A stretch of 64,000 nucleotides of DNA from 630D-37 sp037478835 (GTDB taxonomy: Bacteria; Chloroflexota; Anaerolineae; Anaerolineales; Villigracilaceae). Position numbers and translations under genes: made by a program. Of the stretch, positions 16,000-25,052 are shown in pieces; position 1 is the first letter of the stretch; each line of letters begins with the position of its first letter. The stretch covers positions 186,001 to 250,000 of the forward strand of contig JBBFLV010000003.1 in NCBI GenBank assembly GCA_037478835.1, given 5' to 3'. The notes below the pieces were generated by a model. The model ran no database searches, was not told the DNA's origin, and saw only the letters and a program-made list of their open reading frames with translations.

Positions 16000-18822
16000 A
16001 TGTCAACGTCTCTTTTGCGAGAAGCGGCATTGCTTTTGCCTGATTTATACGGTGATGCGTGGAACAATCTAAGAGTATCGGGGCTCTGGCTTCAGGAACT
16101 CTATACTGTTGTGGAGCTCAACAACGGGCAAGTCGATGTCGCCCTCAATTATGACAACGAAGGTTTTATAAAATATCGGCGTCAGTATGATCCGATAGAA
16201 ACTGCACATGGTCTTCTCGCCCGTGTTGAAAAAGATCCTCTTTTGCTTGGGACTTTGCTTGAAAAACAGGAGCTTGCGCTTTGCGAGCGTTCGGCTTTAT
16301 GCGCTATTTTGGGAGCTCTGTCACGCCCATTTCTGAACCGAACTGAGCTCCAAAAAGCGGGATATGCAGTTACAGATGGGAGTATATCCCTCGACAGCAT
16401 CGCCTGCGAAGGTGATACGATTCACATTGTAGGCTTTGGAGGCTATCTTGAACAAGCTCTCAAATCTCCTAAATTCTCTCGGATTTATGTTTCTGATCTC
16501 AATTATAGATTGCCAGAAGGCAAGAAAATGATCGATTTAGAACTGGAATCTTATAAACCTAGAATGCGCGCGCAATCGTTATATGTATATGATGGCCATG
16601 ATTGTGCTGATTATCTTAGGGAGTCTGACATAGTGATCATCACCGGATCGGCACTATGCAACGGAACAATGGAAGAATTGCTAGATGCCGCGAGTCAAGC
16701 GCGCGAAGTAATTATCTACGGACATAGTGGTACGCTCTTGCCTTCTCTCTACTTTCAACGCGGTGTAACCCGCCTGTGTTGGTCAATAATACCTCGAACT
16801 TTCCTCGATCTTTTCGAGGCACGTCTAAAAGAAAAAGAGGAGGAGAAAGGTTCCTTCGCTGACTTTATTGATTCTGTGCTGGCAGATTCTATCACTATCC
16901 ATGCGCCTCAAGTCTGTGTAGTTAATCCTCCTACAACTATCCGTGTGCCCTGTCGGATTTGTCCTGACAAAAGTCACCTCTACGAGATCTATTCTCAACG
17001 GTCGCCTTCTCAACTAGATCGAAACACTTATACCTCACTACATATCGTGCCTTCTGATCAGGTTACTTCTACCGACGTAACAATTTCAGAGATAGAGACC
17101 TTGCTTAGATTGGCAGAGAGGTACTTTCTCAAAGGTCGTCCAGATTGGGCAGAATATTACTACACAAAAGCCCTAGAAATTGCTTCTTGCTTGGGAGATT
17201 TGAGAACCGTTGCGGAATGTACCTATCGTTTAGGCCTAATTTATCTTAATGCCGGAGATCAAGTGCGCGGACATGAATGGTTGGAATGCAGTCTTTATCT
17301 TTGGACTGCTTTGAGTGAAATTGATAGGCAAATAGATATTCTTGCCAAATTGGGTAGGAGCTTTTCAGAGCCTGTTTTGGCACCTCGGATTGTGGGAAAA
17401 CAGGATTCTGGAAATATACCCGAGAAAACCTCAACGATACTTTTTACTTCGCCGAAGCCGGTCCCTGAGACTGCAATGGACCAAGTGTTTGAAACCGACT
17501 GGTTGGCGTCAGAACCGGTGTTTTACAATGAGCTCACCAGAAAAGTCAGTCATAATATTCATGATGTCATTGATTACAGCAGCCTCGAATTTGATCCAGA
17601 GGGCCTCAACAACTATTTAGATTTTGGTTTTTCTGTTTTTGAACAGACTCCCATCAAGCATGTAAAGTTCTTGCGGCACTCTTCTAGGCTTATTGTCAAG
17701 CCTGATGGTACAATGCAGATCATTTACTTGGATGATCCGGTGGAGAAGTGGCTTGGCAAAGTGTCGCTTGAAGATGATGTTCTTGAGCGTTTGTCAGTTC
17801 TAATTGGTCAATTGGAGACGTCTACTCGTGAAGAGATAGTTGTATCCGCCAGTGGTGGTTATGATTGCCGTTTGCTACTGAGCCATATTAGAGACAGATC
17901 GCGTGTTCGTGCCTTCTCGTATGGTGTTTCACCAAATCAAGAAATCTCTCGAGATGTTGTCTATGCTCGCAGATTAGCAGACATTCTTGGATTTCAGTGG
18001 GAACAAATCGTACTAGATGGCTTTCACCACTATTTTGATGTATGGGAGAAATTGTACGGTCCTTCCACCCATACACACGCACATGGTATGCACTATATTG
18101 AATTTGTCCTTAAAGTGCGCTCTAGAGTTAAGGAAAATACTCTTTTTTTGAATGGTGTCTTTGGAGATTGCTGGGCTGGACGCATTCAATTCCCGACAAT
18201 TAGTGATTGTAAAGCAATCACTTTACTCGGTCACACTCATGGCATGAATGCAGACTCCAAAGAGAGTTTGCTTAAGACAGATTATTCTCTAAGAGAAAAA
18301 TACTGGGAGAAGACCTCAGAATTCCTCGCCGATGACGTATTCAGATCTGTGGAAGTGGCACGCACACGAGCAATGTTGCTCTCGTATTTTGGTTGTGTGC
18401 CAAAGTACTATGGTTTCAAACCATACCTTCCATTTGTAGATTTTGAGCTCGCGATGAAGATGCTCACTTTACCCCCAAAACGCCGCAGAGATCGACTCTG
18501 GCAAAAAGAATTTTTTAAGATGCGGGGACTGGATCTGGAGAATATGGGACTCGTTGCAGACACAAAATTTGGTTTGGACATACAAGCGATTAAAACTAAC
18601 CCACCGCGTCTGTTAGATGTTCGGTTGCTCAGGGAAATTATTAATCCTAGTTATATAGAATGGATTAATCAGAATCTCGTAAACATTCATAGACGAATTA
18701 TAAGCAGTAAGGCTCTTAAGGCATATTACGCTTACCTAGTGTTGTTGCCGCTCGAAAATCTTATTCGACGCCGTGAAGCGCAGTACTATGGACAAGAAAA
18801 TGAGCCTACCCCAAATGTCTGA
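16000..18822 (+). CDS. Fusion: DUF364-like domain + TPR + asparagine-synthase-like ligase domain
   Basis: 940 residues. Residues about 85-290 resemble DUF364-type Rossmann domains (VGFGGYLEQAL, then VIITGSALCNGTMEELLDAA and a GHSGTLLPSLYF segment). A CRIC pair sits at about 318-321, TPR-like helices at about 365-450, and from about 590 an asparagine synthase C-terminal domain with the ATP-pyrophosphatase motif SGGYDCR at about 618. The glutaminase domain is absent, as in lasso-peptide cyclases and beta-lactam synthetases, so it may adenylate a carboxylate and form an amide, ester or thioester. DUF364 partners are poorly understood. No ribosome site is evident. The 3' end overlaps the next gene if that gene starts before 18822. 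Confidence 0.78.
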   Translation: MSTSLLREAALLLPDLYGDAWNNLRVSGLWLQELYTVVELNNGQVDVALNYDNEGFIKYRRQYDPIETAHGLLARVEKDPLLLGTLLEKQELALCERSALCAILGALSRPFLNRTELQKAGYAVTDGSISLDSIACEGDTIHIVGFGGYLEQALKSPKFSRIYVSDLNYRLPEGKKMIDLELESYKPRMRAQSLYVYDGHDCADYLRESDIVIITGSALCNGTMEELLDAASQAREVIIYGHSGTLLPSLYFQRGVTRLCWSIIPRTFLDLFEARLKEKEEEKGSFADFIDSVLADSITIHAPQVCVVNPPTTIRVPCRICPDKSHLYEIYSQRSPSQLDRNTYTSLHIVPSDQVTSTDVTISEIETLLRLAERYFLKGRPDWAEYYYTKALEIASCLGDLRTVAECTYRLGLIYLNAGDQVRGHEWLECSLYLWTALSEIDRQIDILAKLGRSFSEPVLAPRIVGKQDSGNIPEKTSTILFTSPKPVPETAMDQVFETDWLASEPVFYNELTRKVSHNIHDVIDYSSLEFDPEGLNNYLDFGFSVFEQTPIKHVKFLRHSSRLIVKPDGTMQIIYLDDPVEKWLGKVSLEDDVLERLSVLIGQLETSTREEIVVSASGGYDCRLLLSHIRDRSRVRAFSYGVSPNQEISRDVVYARRLADILGFQWEQIVLDGFHHYFDVWEKLYGPSTHTHAHGMHYIEFVLKVRSRVKENTLFLNGVFGDCWAGRIQFPTISDCKAITLLGHTHGMNADSKESLLKTDYSLREKYWEKTSEFLADDVFRSVEVARTRAMLLSYFGCVPKYYGFKPYLPFVDFELAMKMLTLPPKRRRDRLWQKEFFKMRGLDLENMGLVADTKFGLDIQAIKTNPPRLLDVRLLREIINPSYIEWINQNLVNIHRRIISSKALKAYYAYLVLLPLENLIRRREAQYYGQENEPTPNV

Positions 18823-20590
18823 TGCTAAAGAAAACGAATCAATGAAGACACTCCCTAACTCCGCTAAACTCCTCGAAGAACCAATTAACTTCTTTCGTCA
18901 GGGTGTGGATAGCTACGCTGTATATCTCAAACCTGATGGAGAATTATTTGATCCTGTCTTTGAAGAACCTACTCAGTATGGTTCCGCTTATTACGCATTA
19001 TGTAACGCAATACTGGCAAATAATCTCCCAATGAATAGTTTATATAGTGATTACTTTCATCGAGCCAGAAATGGATTAATTTTTGCTTTAAAACACGTCT
19101 CCAACTTCAATGATCCTCCAACTGCTTCCGGTTTTAGACGTGATACCGGCGAGATATATCGTTTCAACCATCGCGATTTTTTTTGGCCCCCGATCTTGAA
19201 AACATATCGACTGTTGAAGAAGTCGCAAGCATTTGCAGTTAAGCGATTTGCTAAGCAAATCGCGAATGTTAGTATTGAGCAATCTTTCAGTAGCCGACCG
19301 CCATCCAATGTAGCAGCGGTTTGGTTGTTGGGTGAATGGCTTAGGTTCTGTGAAGGTTTTTCTCCGTATCCAATAGAGCAGTTTGATAAATGGTTAGAGA
19401 CTTTCTTTGCAGAACGAATTGCGATTGAGCGGGGATTATATCTAGAACCGGGCTATCCAAATTCCTATGATCTTTTTACTCGTTATCATCTTGCTGAGAT
19501 ACTAGTAGAAGGTTATCACGGGAAATTGAAAGATTTGCTTGAAAAGTTGCTGGTAACCGGATTGCAGCGAAGCCTTGACCTCCAATTATCCGATGGTTCA
19601 TTAGCCTCAGGTCACCGAAGCACAGGACAAACCTGGACTCTTGGCGTAGAGTGTGCTTTTTTCACTCTAGCAGCCGGTTATTTCCGGAATCGAGATTTAC
19701 GTCTGGCAGAAAAATGTATCGATGCTGCTCAACGAGCCTACAGCGCAATGCGGCGTTGGCAACGAGCCGATGGCCCTTATAGCCCGGTAGAAAACTGTTT
19801 ACCGCCAACCTATCGAGTTGGATATGAGATCTACACAGCAGATGGTCATTATGGACCTCTAGCATTAAGTTTCCTTGGAACAGCAATTGGGTTTGGTTTT
19901 GAATTCACCGACAAGAATCTCGATTTACGCCCACCTTCATTCCGTGTAGAACGTTATCCCATCTGTCGAGGTATCATCCATCATGGTCGCTATAGTTTGC
20001 ACATAAATGCGAATCCAGCATCAGAATATGACGGATTTGGGATAGTGGATGTTACCTTTGGGGCCGGGCGTTATTTTCACTTTGTATCGAGTGTCAAAAA
20101 CTTAGAGACGGGAAGATTGTTTAATCTTGGCCTGGCCCATCGGGATTCTCCAGGATTATCAAGATTGACGATCATTGCTCAGCAACCATCTGAATTAATC
20201 GGTGTCATCGAAAAGCATAACACACCAGCTAGTTTATGTTTGCAAGCTCGTATTAGAGGGGAATCATACAGTTATGTGCTTCTAGCCAGCATAAGTGATG
20301 AAATATACGTTTCCGAAATTACCCACGGCCTAAGAAATTATAAGACTTTATTGATACCTTATCTCCGAGACTCAGGTACAGGTGTAATCACTGAGGTAAA
20401 AGTTATTCAAGGTGGAGTGAGTTTGATACATGGTAGCGAAGAAATTCGTGTCTCATTCCACCAACCGGTCGAGCGGATTTTGGATCTTCCATACGGCTTT
20501 GAAAATCGACGAGGTCTTTGTGGGTTAATTAGAGTAGATTTTCAAGATCGACTCGACGGAATCGATTATTGTATAAAGGTGATACGCTAA
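18788..20590 (+). CDS. Hypothetical protein with alpha/alpha-toroid-like repeats (polysaccharide-lyase/hydrolase-like)
   Basis: About 600 residues. The first 380 look like a helical toroid: repeated helix pairs rich in aromatic residues, with acidic-aromatic turns such as RRWQRADGPYSPVEN and EIYTADGHYGPLALSF. The last 200 residues are beta-rich, a layout seen in heparinase II/III-like and DUF2264-like proteins. I do not recognise a catalytic signature, and no signal peptide is visible, so the substrate may be internal. In-frame starts lie at 18773 (GTG), 18788, 18797 and 18842, and none has a clear ribosome site. It sits between the AsnB fusion and a glycosyltransferase, suggesting a glycan-related step. 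Confidence 0.6.
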   Translation: MDKKMSLPQMSDAKENESMKTLPNSAKLLEEPINFFRQGVDSYAVYLKPDGELFDPVFEEPTQYGSAYYALCNAILANNLPMNSLYSDYFHRARNGLIFALKHVSNFNDPPTASGFRRDTGEIYRFNHRDFFWPPILKTYRLLKKSQAFAVKRFAKQIANVSIEQSFSSRPPSNVAAVWLLGEWLRFCEGFSPYPIEQFDKWLETFFAERIAIERGLYLEPGYPNSYDLFTRYHLAEILVEGYHGKLKDLLEKLLVTGLQRSLDLQLSDGSLASGHRSTGQTWTLGVECAFFTLAAGYFRNRDLRLAEKCIDAAQRAYSAMRRWQRADGPYSPVENCLPPTYRVGYEIYTADGHYGPLALSFLGTAIGFGFEFTDKNLDLRPPSFRVERYPICRGIIHHGRYSLHINANPASEYDGFGIVDVTFGAGRYFHFVSSVKNLETGRLFNLGLAHRDSPGLSRLTIIAQQPSELIGVIEKHNTPASLCLQARIRGESYSYVLLASISDEIYVSEITHGLRNYKTLLIPYLRDSGTGVITEVKVIQGGVSLIHGSEEIRVSFHQPVERILDLPYGFENRRGLCGLIRVDFQDRLDGIDYCIKVIR

Positions 20591-20611
20591 TTGATTCCCA
20601 GAGGTATATCT

Positions 20612-21499
20612 GTGGCTACAGTTTCGGTCGTAATTCCTACTTTTAACCGGGCTCTATTCGTCAAAAGAGCAGTGCAAAGTGTGCTGACTCAGACTTACCA
20701 AGATTTCGAGATAATCGTGGTGGACGATGGTTCCATTGATGACACGCATACTGTGCTTAACTCATTATCTGGCGAAGATTCTAGAGTTCACTGTATATAC
20801 CTACCAACGAATTGCGGTGCACAGGTAGCGCGTAACGTAGGATGTCGTGCTGCTAGTGGAGAATATATAGCGTTCCTGGATTCTGATAATGAATGGCTAC
20901 CTGACAAACTAAGATTGCAGATGGAGTTGTTTCGAGATAGCCAAGTTGGCGTTGTCTACTGTGGTTTTCGGGTAGTTTATCCTGATGGACATTTCTTTGA
21001 TATGCTTCCGTATTATCGCGGAGATGTCTATAAAGTGGCTCTTGCGAATTGGCTGACTGACACAAGTACATTGGTCGTAAGAAAAGATATATTAGAAAAA
21101 ATTGGGTATTGGGATGAAAAAATCCGCGCATATCAAGAATGGGATATGTGTATTCGACTAGCTCGAACAACCTTTTTTGACTTTGTAGATCAAGTCCTAG
21201 TCATATATCATCGGCATTCGTTGCCGAGAATATCAAATGACCGCTTTTTGAACGCATTAGGTCATATGGATGTAGTCAAGTCTCACAAACAAGAGATTAT
21301 GAAAATGTGCGGCGCTAAAAAAATGTGCGAGCATTATTTCAGGATTGCCATGCAGTTTGTAAGGGATGCCCATAGATATGATTGGGGGCTTTGGGCCCTT
21401 TCCCATTGCTTAACGTCTGTATCCTTTTACTTTCTTATGTTTTTGTTATCTGAAGCAAGAAAGCAAACCCATTTGAAGCGCAGTATGAAGCATATGTAA
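20612..21499 (+). CDS. Glycosyltransferase family 2
   Basis: About 295 residues. It has a GT-A fold signature: VSVVIPTFNRALFVKRAVQS at the N terminus, IIVVDDGS, then the metal-binding region AFLDSDNEWLPDKL (in place of a strict DxD) and a C-terminal EWDMCIRLA acceptor-loop motif. The GTG at 20612 is preferred over the TTG at 20591 because AGAGG lies 6 bases upstream and the family N terminus begins there. A hydrophobic stretch near residue 275 may anchor it to the membrane. It is the last gene of the island run, and with the GT4 domain upstream it means two sugar-transfer activities in the locus. Confidence 0.85.
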   Translation: MATVSVVIPTFNRALFVKRAVQSVLTQTYQDFEIIVVDDGSIDDTHTVLNSLSGEDSRVHCIYLPTNCGAQVARNVGCRAASGEYIAFLDSDNEWLPDKLRLQMELFRDSQVGVVYCGFRVVYPDGHFFDMLPYYRGDVYKVALANWLTDTSTLVVRKDILEKIGYWDEKIRAYQEWDMCIRLARTTFFDFVDQVLVIYHRHSLPRISNDRFLNALGHMDVVKSHKQEIMKMCGAKKMCEHYFRIAMQFVRDAHRYDWGLWALSHCLTSVSFYFLMFLLSEARKQTHLKRSMKHM

Positions 21500-21547
21500 C
21501 AGGTTTATTTGCATATAAAGTACCCGCTTGGCGACTATTCTATCCTG

Positions 21548-21594
21548 TCCGAAAACCTCAAATGTGACAAGGCTACATGAGTTTTCGGATTTTG
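21548..21594 (+). terminator. Probable terminator of the radical SAM run
   Basis: TCCGAAAAC pairs with GTTTTCGGA (21581-21589), with further TCA/TGA and TGT/ACA pairs inside, followed by TTTTG. It lies 49 bases after the last stop. Confidence 0.55.
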
Positions 21595-21906
21595 ATGAAC
21601 GCTCATAAAGAGTGGTGGGCACAAACCGTTGCCTGTTCACGCCACCTACCGAAAACAATTTCTATCAAGATTTAAGTCGTTTGACGTCCGAAGAGTTCAT
21701 TTGAATCTTAGGTGACTATTCATAGATTGGTGAAAATCGCTCTCCGTCCGTCCACGGTGGGAGAAGAGTGCTTTATCTGCCCAGTTTTGCACTCTTATTC
21801 GCTCAAGTGTGTCGTTACACCAGACAAAATGGATCCAAAGTGAGAAGAAATTTTTTGATCTGTCGACTTTGCCAATGTTTGAACGGTCACTAATCTTAGC
21901 TTATAT

Positions 21907-21935
21907 TTGCCGGGCAGAGGCAAACGGTGTAAAAT
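21907..21935 (+). promoter_or_regulatory. Promoter TTGCCG-17-TAAAAT
   Basis: A -35-like TTGCCG and a -10-like TAAAAT separated by 17 bases. The predicted start is about 9 bases before the ATG of the zinc dehydrogenase. Confidence 0.45.
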
Positions 21936-21950
21936 TGGCACCAACGCAAT

Positions 21951-22904
21951 ATGCTTGCCCTCTGGCTGGAAGATCGGCGTCTTGATCTGCGCTCGCTCCC
22001 GCGACCTGAAGCGGATGGCGAGACGGTGATCCGTGTGCGCTTGGCCGGCATCTGTAGCACCGATCTGGAAATGGTGAAGGGCTACTATCCCTACCGAGGG
22101 GTGCTGGGACATGAGTTCGTCGGCGAGGTGGTTGAGGCGCCCGATCCACAGTGGATCGGGCAACGCGTGGTGGGGGAGATCAATGCAGTCTGCGGGCATT
22201 GTGAGCCATGCCGCAACGGTTATCCTACCCATTGCGAAAATCGCACCGTGCTCGGCATCGTCAACCGCAACGGGACCTTTGCCGAATACACGCGCCTCCC
22301 GTTGGCGAACCTGCATCGTGTGCCGCCTTCTTTGCCGGATGAAAAGGCTGTCTTCACCGAGCCGCTGGCTGCGGCGCTGGAGATCCTCGAACAGGCTCAC
22401 ATCCGCCCTACCGATCGCGTGCTGGTGATCGGCGCGGGGCGCTTGGGGTTGCTGATCGCTCAAGTGTTGGCGCAGGTGGGGTGTGATCTGCACGTCCTGG
22501 CGCGACGTGAGCATCCGCGCACGCTGCTAAAGCGTTGGGGGATTGCGGTAATTGATGAGGAATCAATCGCCCCGCGGCGCTGGGATGTGGTCGTGGAAGC
22601 GACCGGTTCGGCGGAGGGATTTGCGATCGCCCGGCGCGCCATCCGGCCGCGAGGCTTGCTGGTGATGAAATCTACCTACAAGGGGGATCTGCAGGTCAAC
22701 TTTTCATCGTTGGTAGTGGACGAGGTACAAATTCTCGGTTCTCGCTGTGGCCCCTTCGAGCCGGCATTGCGACTGATGGAAAGTGGCCGCATTGACCCGA
22801 CTCCGCTGATCATGGATGAATTCCCGCTCCAGAAGGCGCTCCAGGCCTTTGAACGCGCTGCCCAACCGGGGGTGCTCAAAGTGCTCTTGCGTCCTCCCTC
22901 GTGA
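21951..22904 (+). CDS. Zinc-dependent medium-chain dehydrogenase
   Basis: 317 residues. Alcohol/polyol dehydrogenase fold with catalytic zinc ligands in GICSTDLE and GHEFVGEV, structural zinc cysteines in CGHCEPCRNGYPTHC, and a Rossmann dinucleotide region (VLVIGAGRLGLLIAQVLAQV). It is somewhat shorter than the usual 340-350 residues, with a compact C terminus. It probably oxidises a sugar alcohol or secondary alcohol using NAD(P); the substrate is unknown. The homoserine kinase gene starts 3 bases after its stop, so they are co-transcribed, though no pathway link is obvious. Confidence 0.9.
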   Translation: MLALWLEDRRLDLRSLPRPEADGETVIRVRLAGICSTDLEMVKGYYPYRGVLGHEFVGEVVEAPDPQWIGQRVVGEINAVCGHCEPCRNGYPTHCENRTVLGIVNRNGTFAEYTRLPLANLHRVPPSLPDEKAVFTEPLAAALEILEQAHIRPTDRVLVIGAGRLGLLIAQVLAQVGCDLHVLARREHPRTLLKRWGIAVIDEESIAPRRWDVVVEATGSAEGFAIARRAIRPRGLLVMKSTYKGDLQVNFSSLVVDEVQILGSRCGPFEPALRLMESGRIDPTPLIMDEFPLQKALQAFERAAQPGVLKVLLRPPS

Positions 22905-22907
22905 TCT

Positions 22908-23840
22908 ATGCTTTCCGTCACCGTTCGCGCTCCGGCCACCACCGCCAACCTGGGCCCCGGCTTTGATGCGCTGGGCTTGGCACTCGATCTCTGGAACGAA
23001 ACGCGCGTGACGTTGACCGGTCAAACGATCTCCTTCCGCATGCTGGGGGAGGGGGAGCAAAATGCTTCGGTTGAGGATGAGAACCTTTTCCTGCGCGCCA
23101 TGCGCCGGGTCTATGAGGTTTGCGCTTGCCCGTTTCCGCAGGGGATGCGCATTCGGGCGCGTAATCGCATCCCGTGGGGGGCCGGTCTTGGTTCGAGCGC
23201 CGCGGCCATCGTCAGCGGACTTTTGGCGGCGAATGCTCTACTCGGGCAGCCACTCTCGGACGATGAACTCCTGTACCTGGCCATAGAGATTGAGGGACAT
23301 CCGGATAACATTGCACCGGCCTTCTTCGGCGGTCTGACCGTCTCTCTTCAGGAAGAAGACCGAGTGCTGGTACGTTCCCTGCCCTGGCGTCCGTTTCGGG
23401 TCACGGTGATCGTGCCGGAATTTTCTCTGCCGACCCAGGTCTCACGTCGACTTTTGCCGCAGGAGGTGCCGCTTGATCGGGCTGCGAGGAGCATTGCGCG
23501 CGCTGTGCTGGTGACCCAGGCCTTTGCCAAAGGGGATCTCGATCTCCTGCGACGGGCGATGCAGGATGAATTACATCAGCCCTATCGCTTGCCGTCGATC
23601 CCCGGAGCGCAGGAGGCGCTTCGGGCGGCGGAACGCTTGGGCGCGGCGGTGGCGCTTTCGGGTGCCGGCCCCTCGCTGATCGCTTTTTCTCTGCCGGGAA
23701 TGGAGGATGTAGCCCAGCCTATGCAGCAGGCATTTGCCCAAGCCGGCATTCCGAGCCGCTGTTTTGACTTGCGCATCAGCGCGCATGGGGCGCGCCGGTT
23801 CGTCAAACTGCGGGATGTCTTTCAAGCATCCCCCTCGTGA
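22908..23840 (+). CDS. thrB: Homoserine kinase
   Basis: 310 residues, GHMP kinase family. The N-terminal motif VRAPATTANLGPGFDALGLA is highly characteristic of ThrB. The ATP-binding motif GAGLGSSAAAIVSGLLAAN is near residue 90 and the C-terminal GHMP motif is LSGAGPSLIAF. It phosphorylates homoserine in threonine synthesis in the cytoplasm. It follows the zinc dehydrogenase closely. No other threonine gene is in the window. Confidence 0.95.
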   Translation: MLSVTVRAPATTANLGPGFDALGLALDLWNETRVTLTGQTISFRMLGEGEQNASVEDENLFLRAMRRVYEVCACPFPQGMRIRARNRIPWGAGLGSSAAAIVSGLLAANALLGQPLSDDELLYLAIEIEGHPDNIAPAFFGGLTVSLQEEDRVLVRSLPWRPFRVTVIVPEFSLPTQVSRRLLPQEVPLDRAARSIARAVLVTQAFAKGDLDLLRRAMQDELHQPYRLPSIPGAQEALRAAERLGAAVALSGAGPSLIAFSLPGMEDVAQPMQQAFAQAGIPSRCFDLRISAHGARRFVKLRDVFQASPS

Positions 23841-23846
23841 TATAAT
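23841..23846 (+). promoter_or_regulatory. Extended -10 box (TGA-TATAAT) for the thiolase/DUF35 operon
   Basis: Lies immediately after the thrB stop and 39 bases before the first thiolase-like start, which has an AAAGGAGC ribosome site. No clear -35. Confidence 0.5.
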
Positions 23847-23885
23847 TCACCCAGTTTTCCGAATCCCCAAAGGAAAGGAGCATCT

Positions 23886-25037
23886 ATGAGTCAACAGGTT
23901 GCGATTGTGGGTGTCGGTTGGTCTGGTTTCAGGCCGAAGACACCCGATTTGTCATATAAGGAGCTGATGTACGAAGCGGCGGTCCGCGCCTATGCCGATG
24001 CCGGCATTGACCCGCGGCGGGATGTGGATTCGTTCGTCTCCGTAGCGGAGGATTTCATCGAAGGGACGAGCATCACCGATGAGTATGTGCCGGATCAGCT
24101 AGGGGCGGTGCTCAAGTCGGTACAGACGATCACCGGGGATGGTTTGCACGGCCTGGCGACGGGGGTGATGCTCATCCGTAGCGGGATTGCCCGCATCGTT
24201 GTAGTCGAGGGGCATAGCAAAGCCTCGAACATCCTGACTCCGGACACGATTACCGCCTATGCGCAGGACCCGGTGCTCAACCGTCCCTTGCGCCTGAACA
24301 CGCATTTCGTTGCCGGGATGGAGATGCACCGCTACCTCTACGAGAGCGGCACCACCCGTGAGCAGTGCGCCGCCGTGGTGGTCAAAAATCGCCGCAATGC
24401 CCTGCGCAATCCCCTGGCCTCCTACGGTGCCGATCTCAGCTTGGATGAGGTGCTCTTCGGCCCACCCTTGGCGTGGCCTTTGGGGAAGCGTGAAGCGGCT
24501 CCGACGACCGATGGGGGAATTGTGGTGGTGCTGGCCTCGGAGGACGTTGCCCGCGCCTTGCGCGAAGATCCCATCTGGATTCGCGGCATTGGTTGGTGCA
24601 ACGATTCGCCTTCGCTGGAGAGCCGCGAATGGGGCAATCTGCCCTATCTCCAACAAGCGGCGCAGATGGCCTATGCCCAGGCCGGCATTCGCGACCCATG
24701 GAATGAGATCGATCTGGCAGAGGTGGATGATACCTATGCCTATAAGGAACTGCAATCGCTGGAGGCGTTGGGCGTATGCGGCTATGGGGAAGCCGGTTCG
24801 CTGCTGGAGGCCGGCGCCTTTGATTTAGATGGCGAATTCCCGGTCAATCCCTCCGGCGGTAGCCTGGGAGTGGGGCACATGCTGGAAGCGACCGGTCTCA
24901 TGCGCACCCTGGAGGCCGTTTTGCAATTGCGCGGCGAAGCCGGCGCGCACCAAGTGGAAGGGGCCGAAGTAGCCCTGGTTCAATCCTGGCGCGGCGTTCC
25001 GACGACGAGCGGAGCGGTCGCTATTTTGACGAATTAG
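23886..25037 (+). CDS. Thiolase-fold protein A (nucleophilic Cys absent)
   Basis: 383 residues, SCP-x/archaeal thiolase-like, starting QVAIVGVGWSGF and with the C-terminal NPSGGSLGVGHMLEATG block that keeps the GH histidine. In the region where thiolases carry the acyl-accepting Cys (A-C-A-S-G), this protein reads TITGDGLHGLATG, so no Cys is available. The segment normally H-D-C-F is DDTYAYKE, bringing Tyr to the site. This resembles Ltp2-type steroid side-chain aldolases, which are thiolase-fold enzymes with a rebuilt active site that need a DUF35 partner. Two DUF35 genes follow. An aldolase or retro-aldolase on CoA thioesters is a reasonable inference. Confidence 0.82.
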   Translation: MSQQVAIVGVGWSGFRPKTPDLSYKELMYEAAVRAYADAGIDPRRDVDSFVSVAEDFIEGTSITDEYVPDQLGAVLKSVQTITGDGLHGLATGVMLIRSGIARIVVVEGHSKASNILTPDTITAYAQDPVLNRPLRLNTHFVAGMEMHRYLYESGTTREQCAAVVVKNRRNALRNPLASYGADLSLDEVLFGPPLAWPLGKREAAPTTDGGIVVVLASEDVARALREDPIWIRGIGWCNDSPSLESREWGNLPYLQQAAQMAYAQAGIRDPWNEIDLAEVDDTYAYKELQSLEALGVCGYGEAGSLLEAGAFDLDGEFPVNPSGGSLGVGHMLEATGLMRTLEAVLQLRGEAGAHQVEGAEVALVQSWRGVPTTSGAVAILTN

Positions 25038-25052
25038 CGAAAGGAGCATCCT

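Larger units (their letters stand above)
21500..21950. other. Right-hand intergenic border of the island
   Basis: About 450 bases without a gene. It contains a long hairpin (21548-21589) after the glycosyltransferase and the promoter of the zinc dehydrogenase at its right end. Base composition rises from AT-rich to GC-rich across this stretch. Confidence 0.5.
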
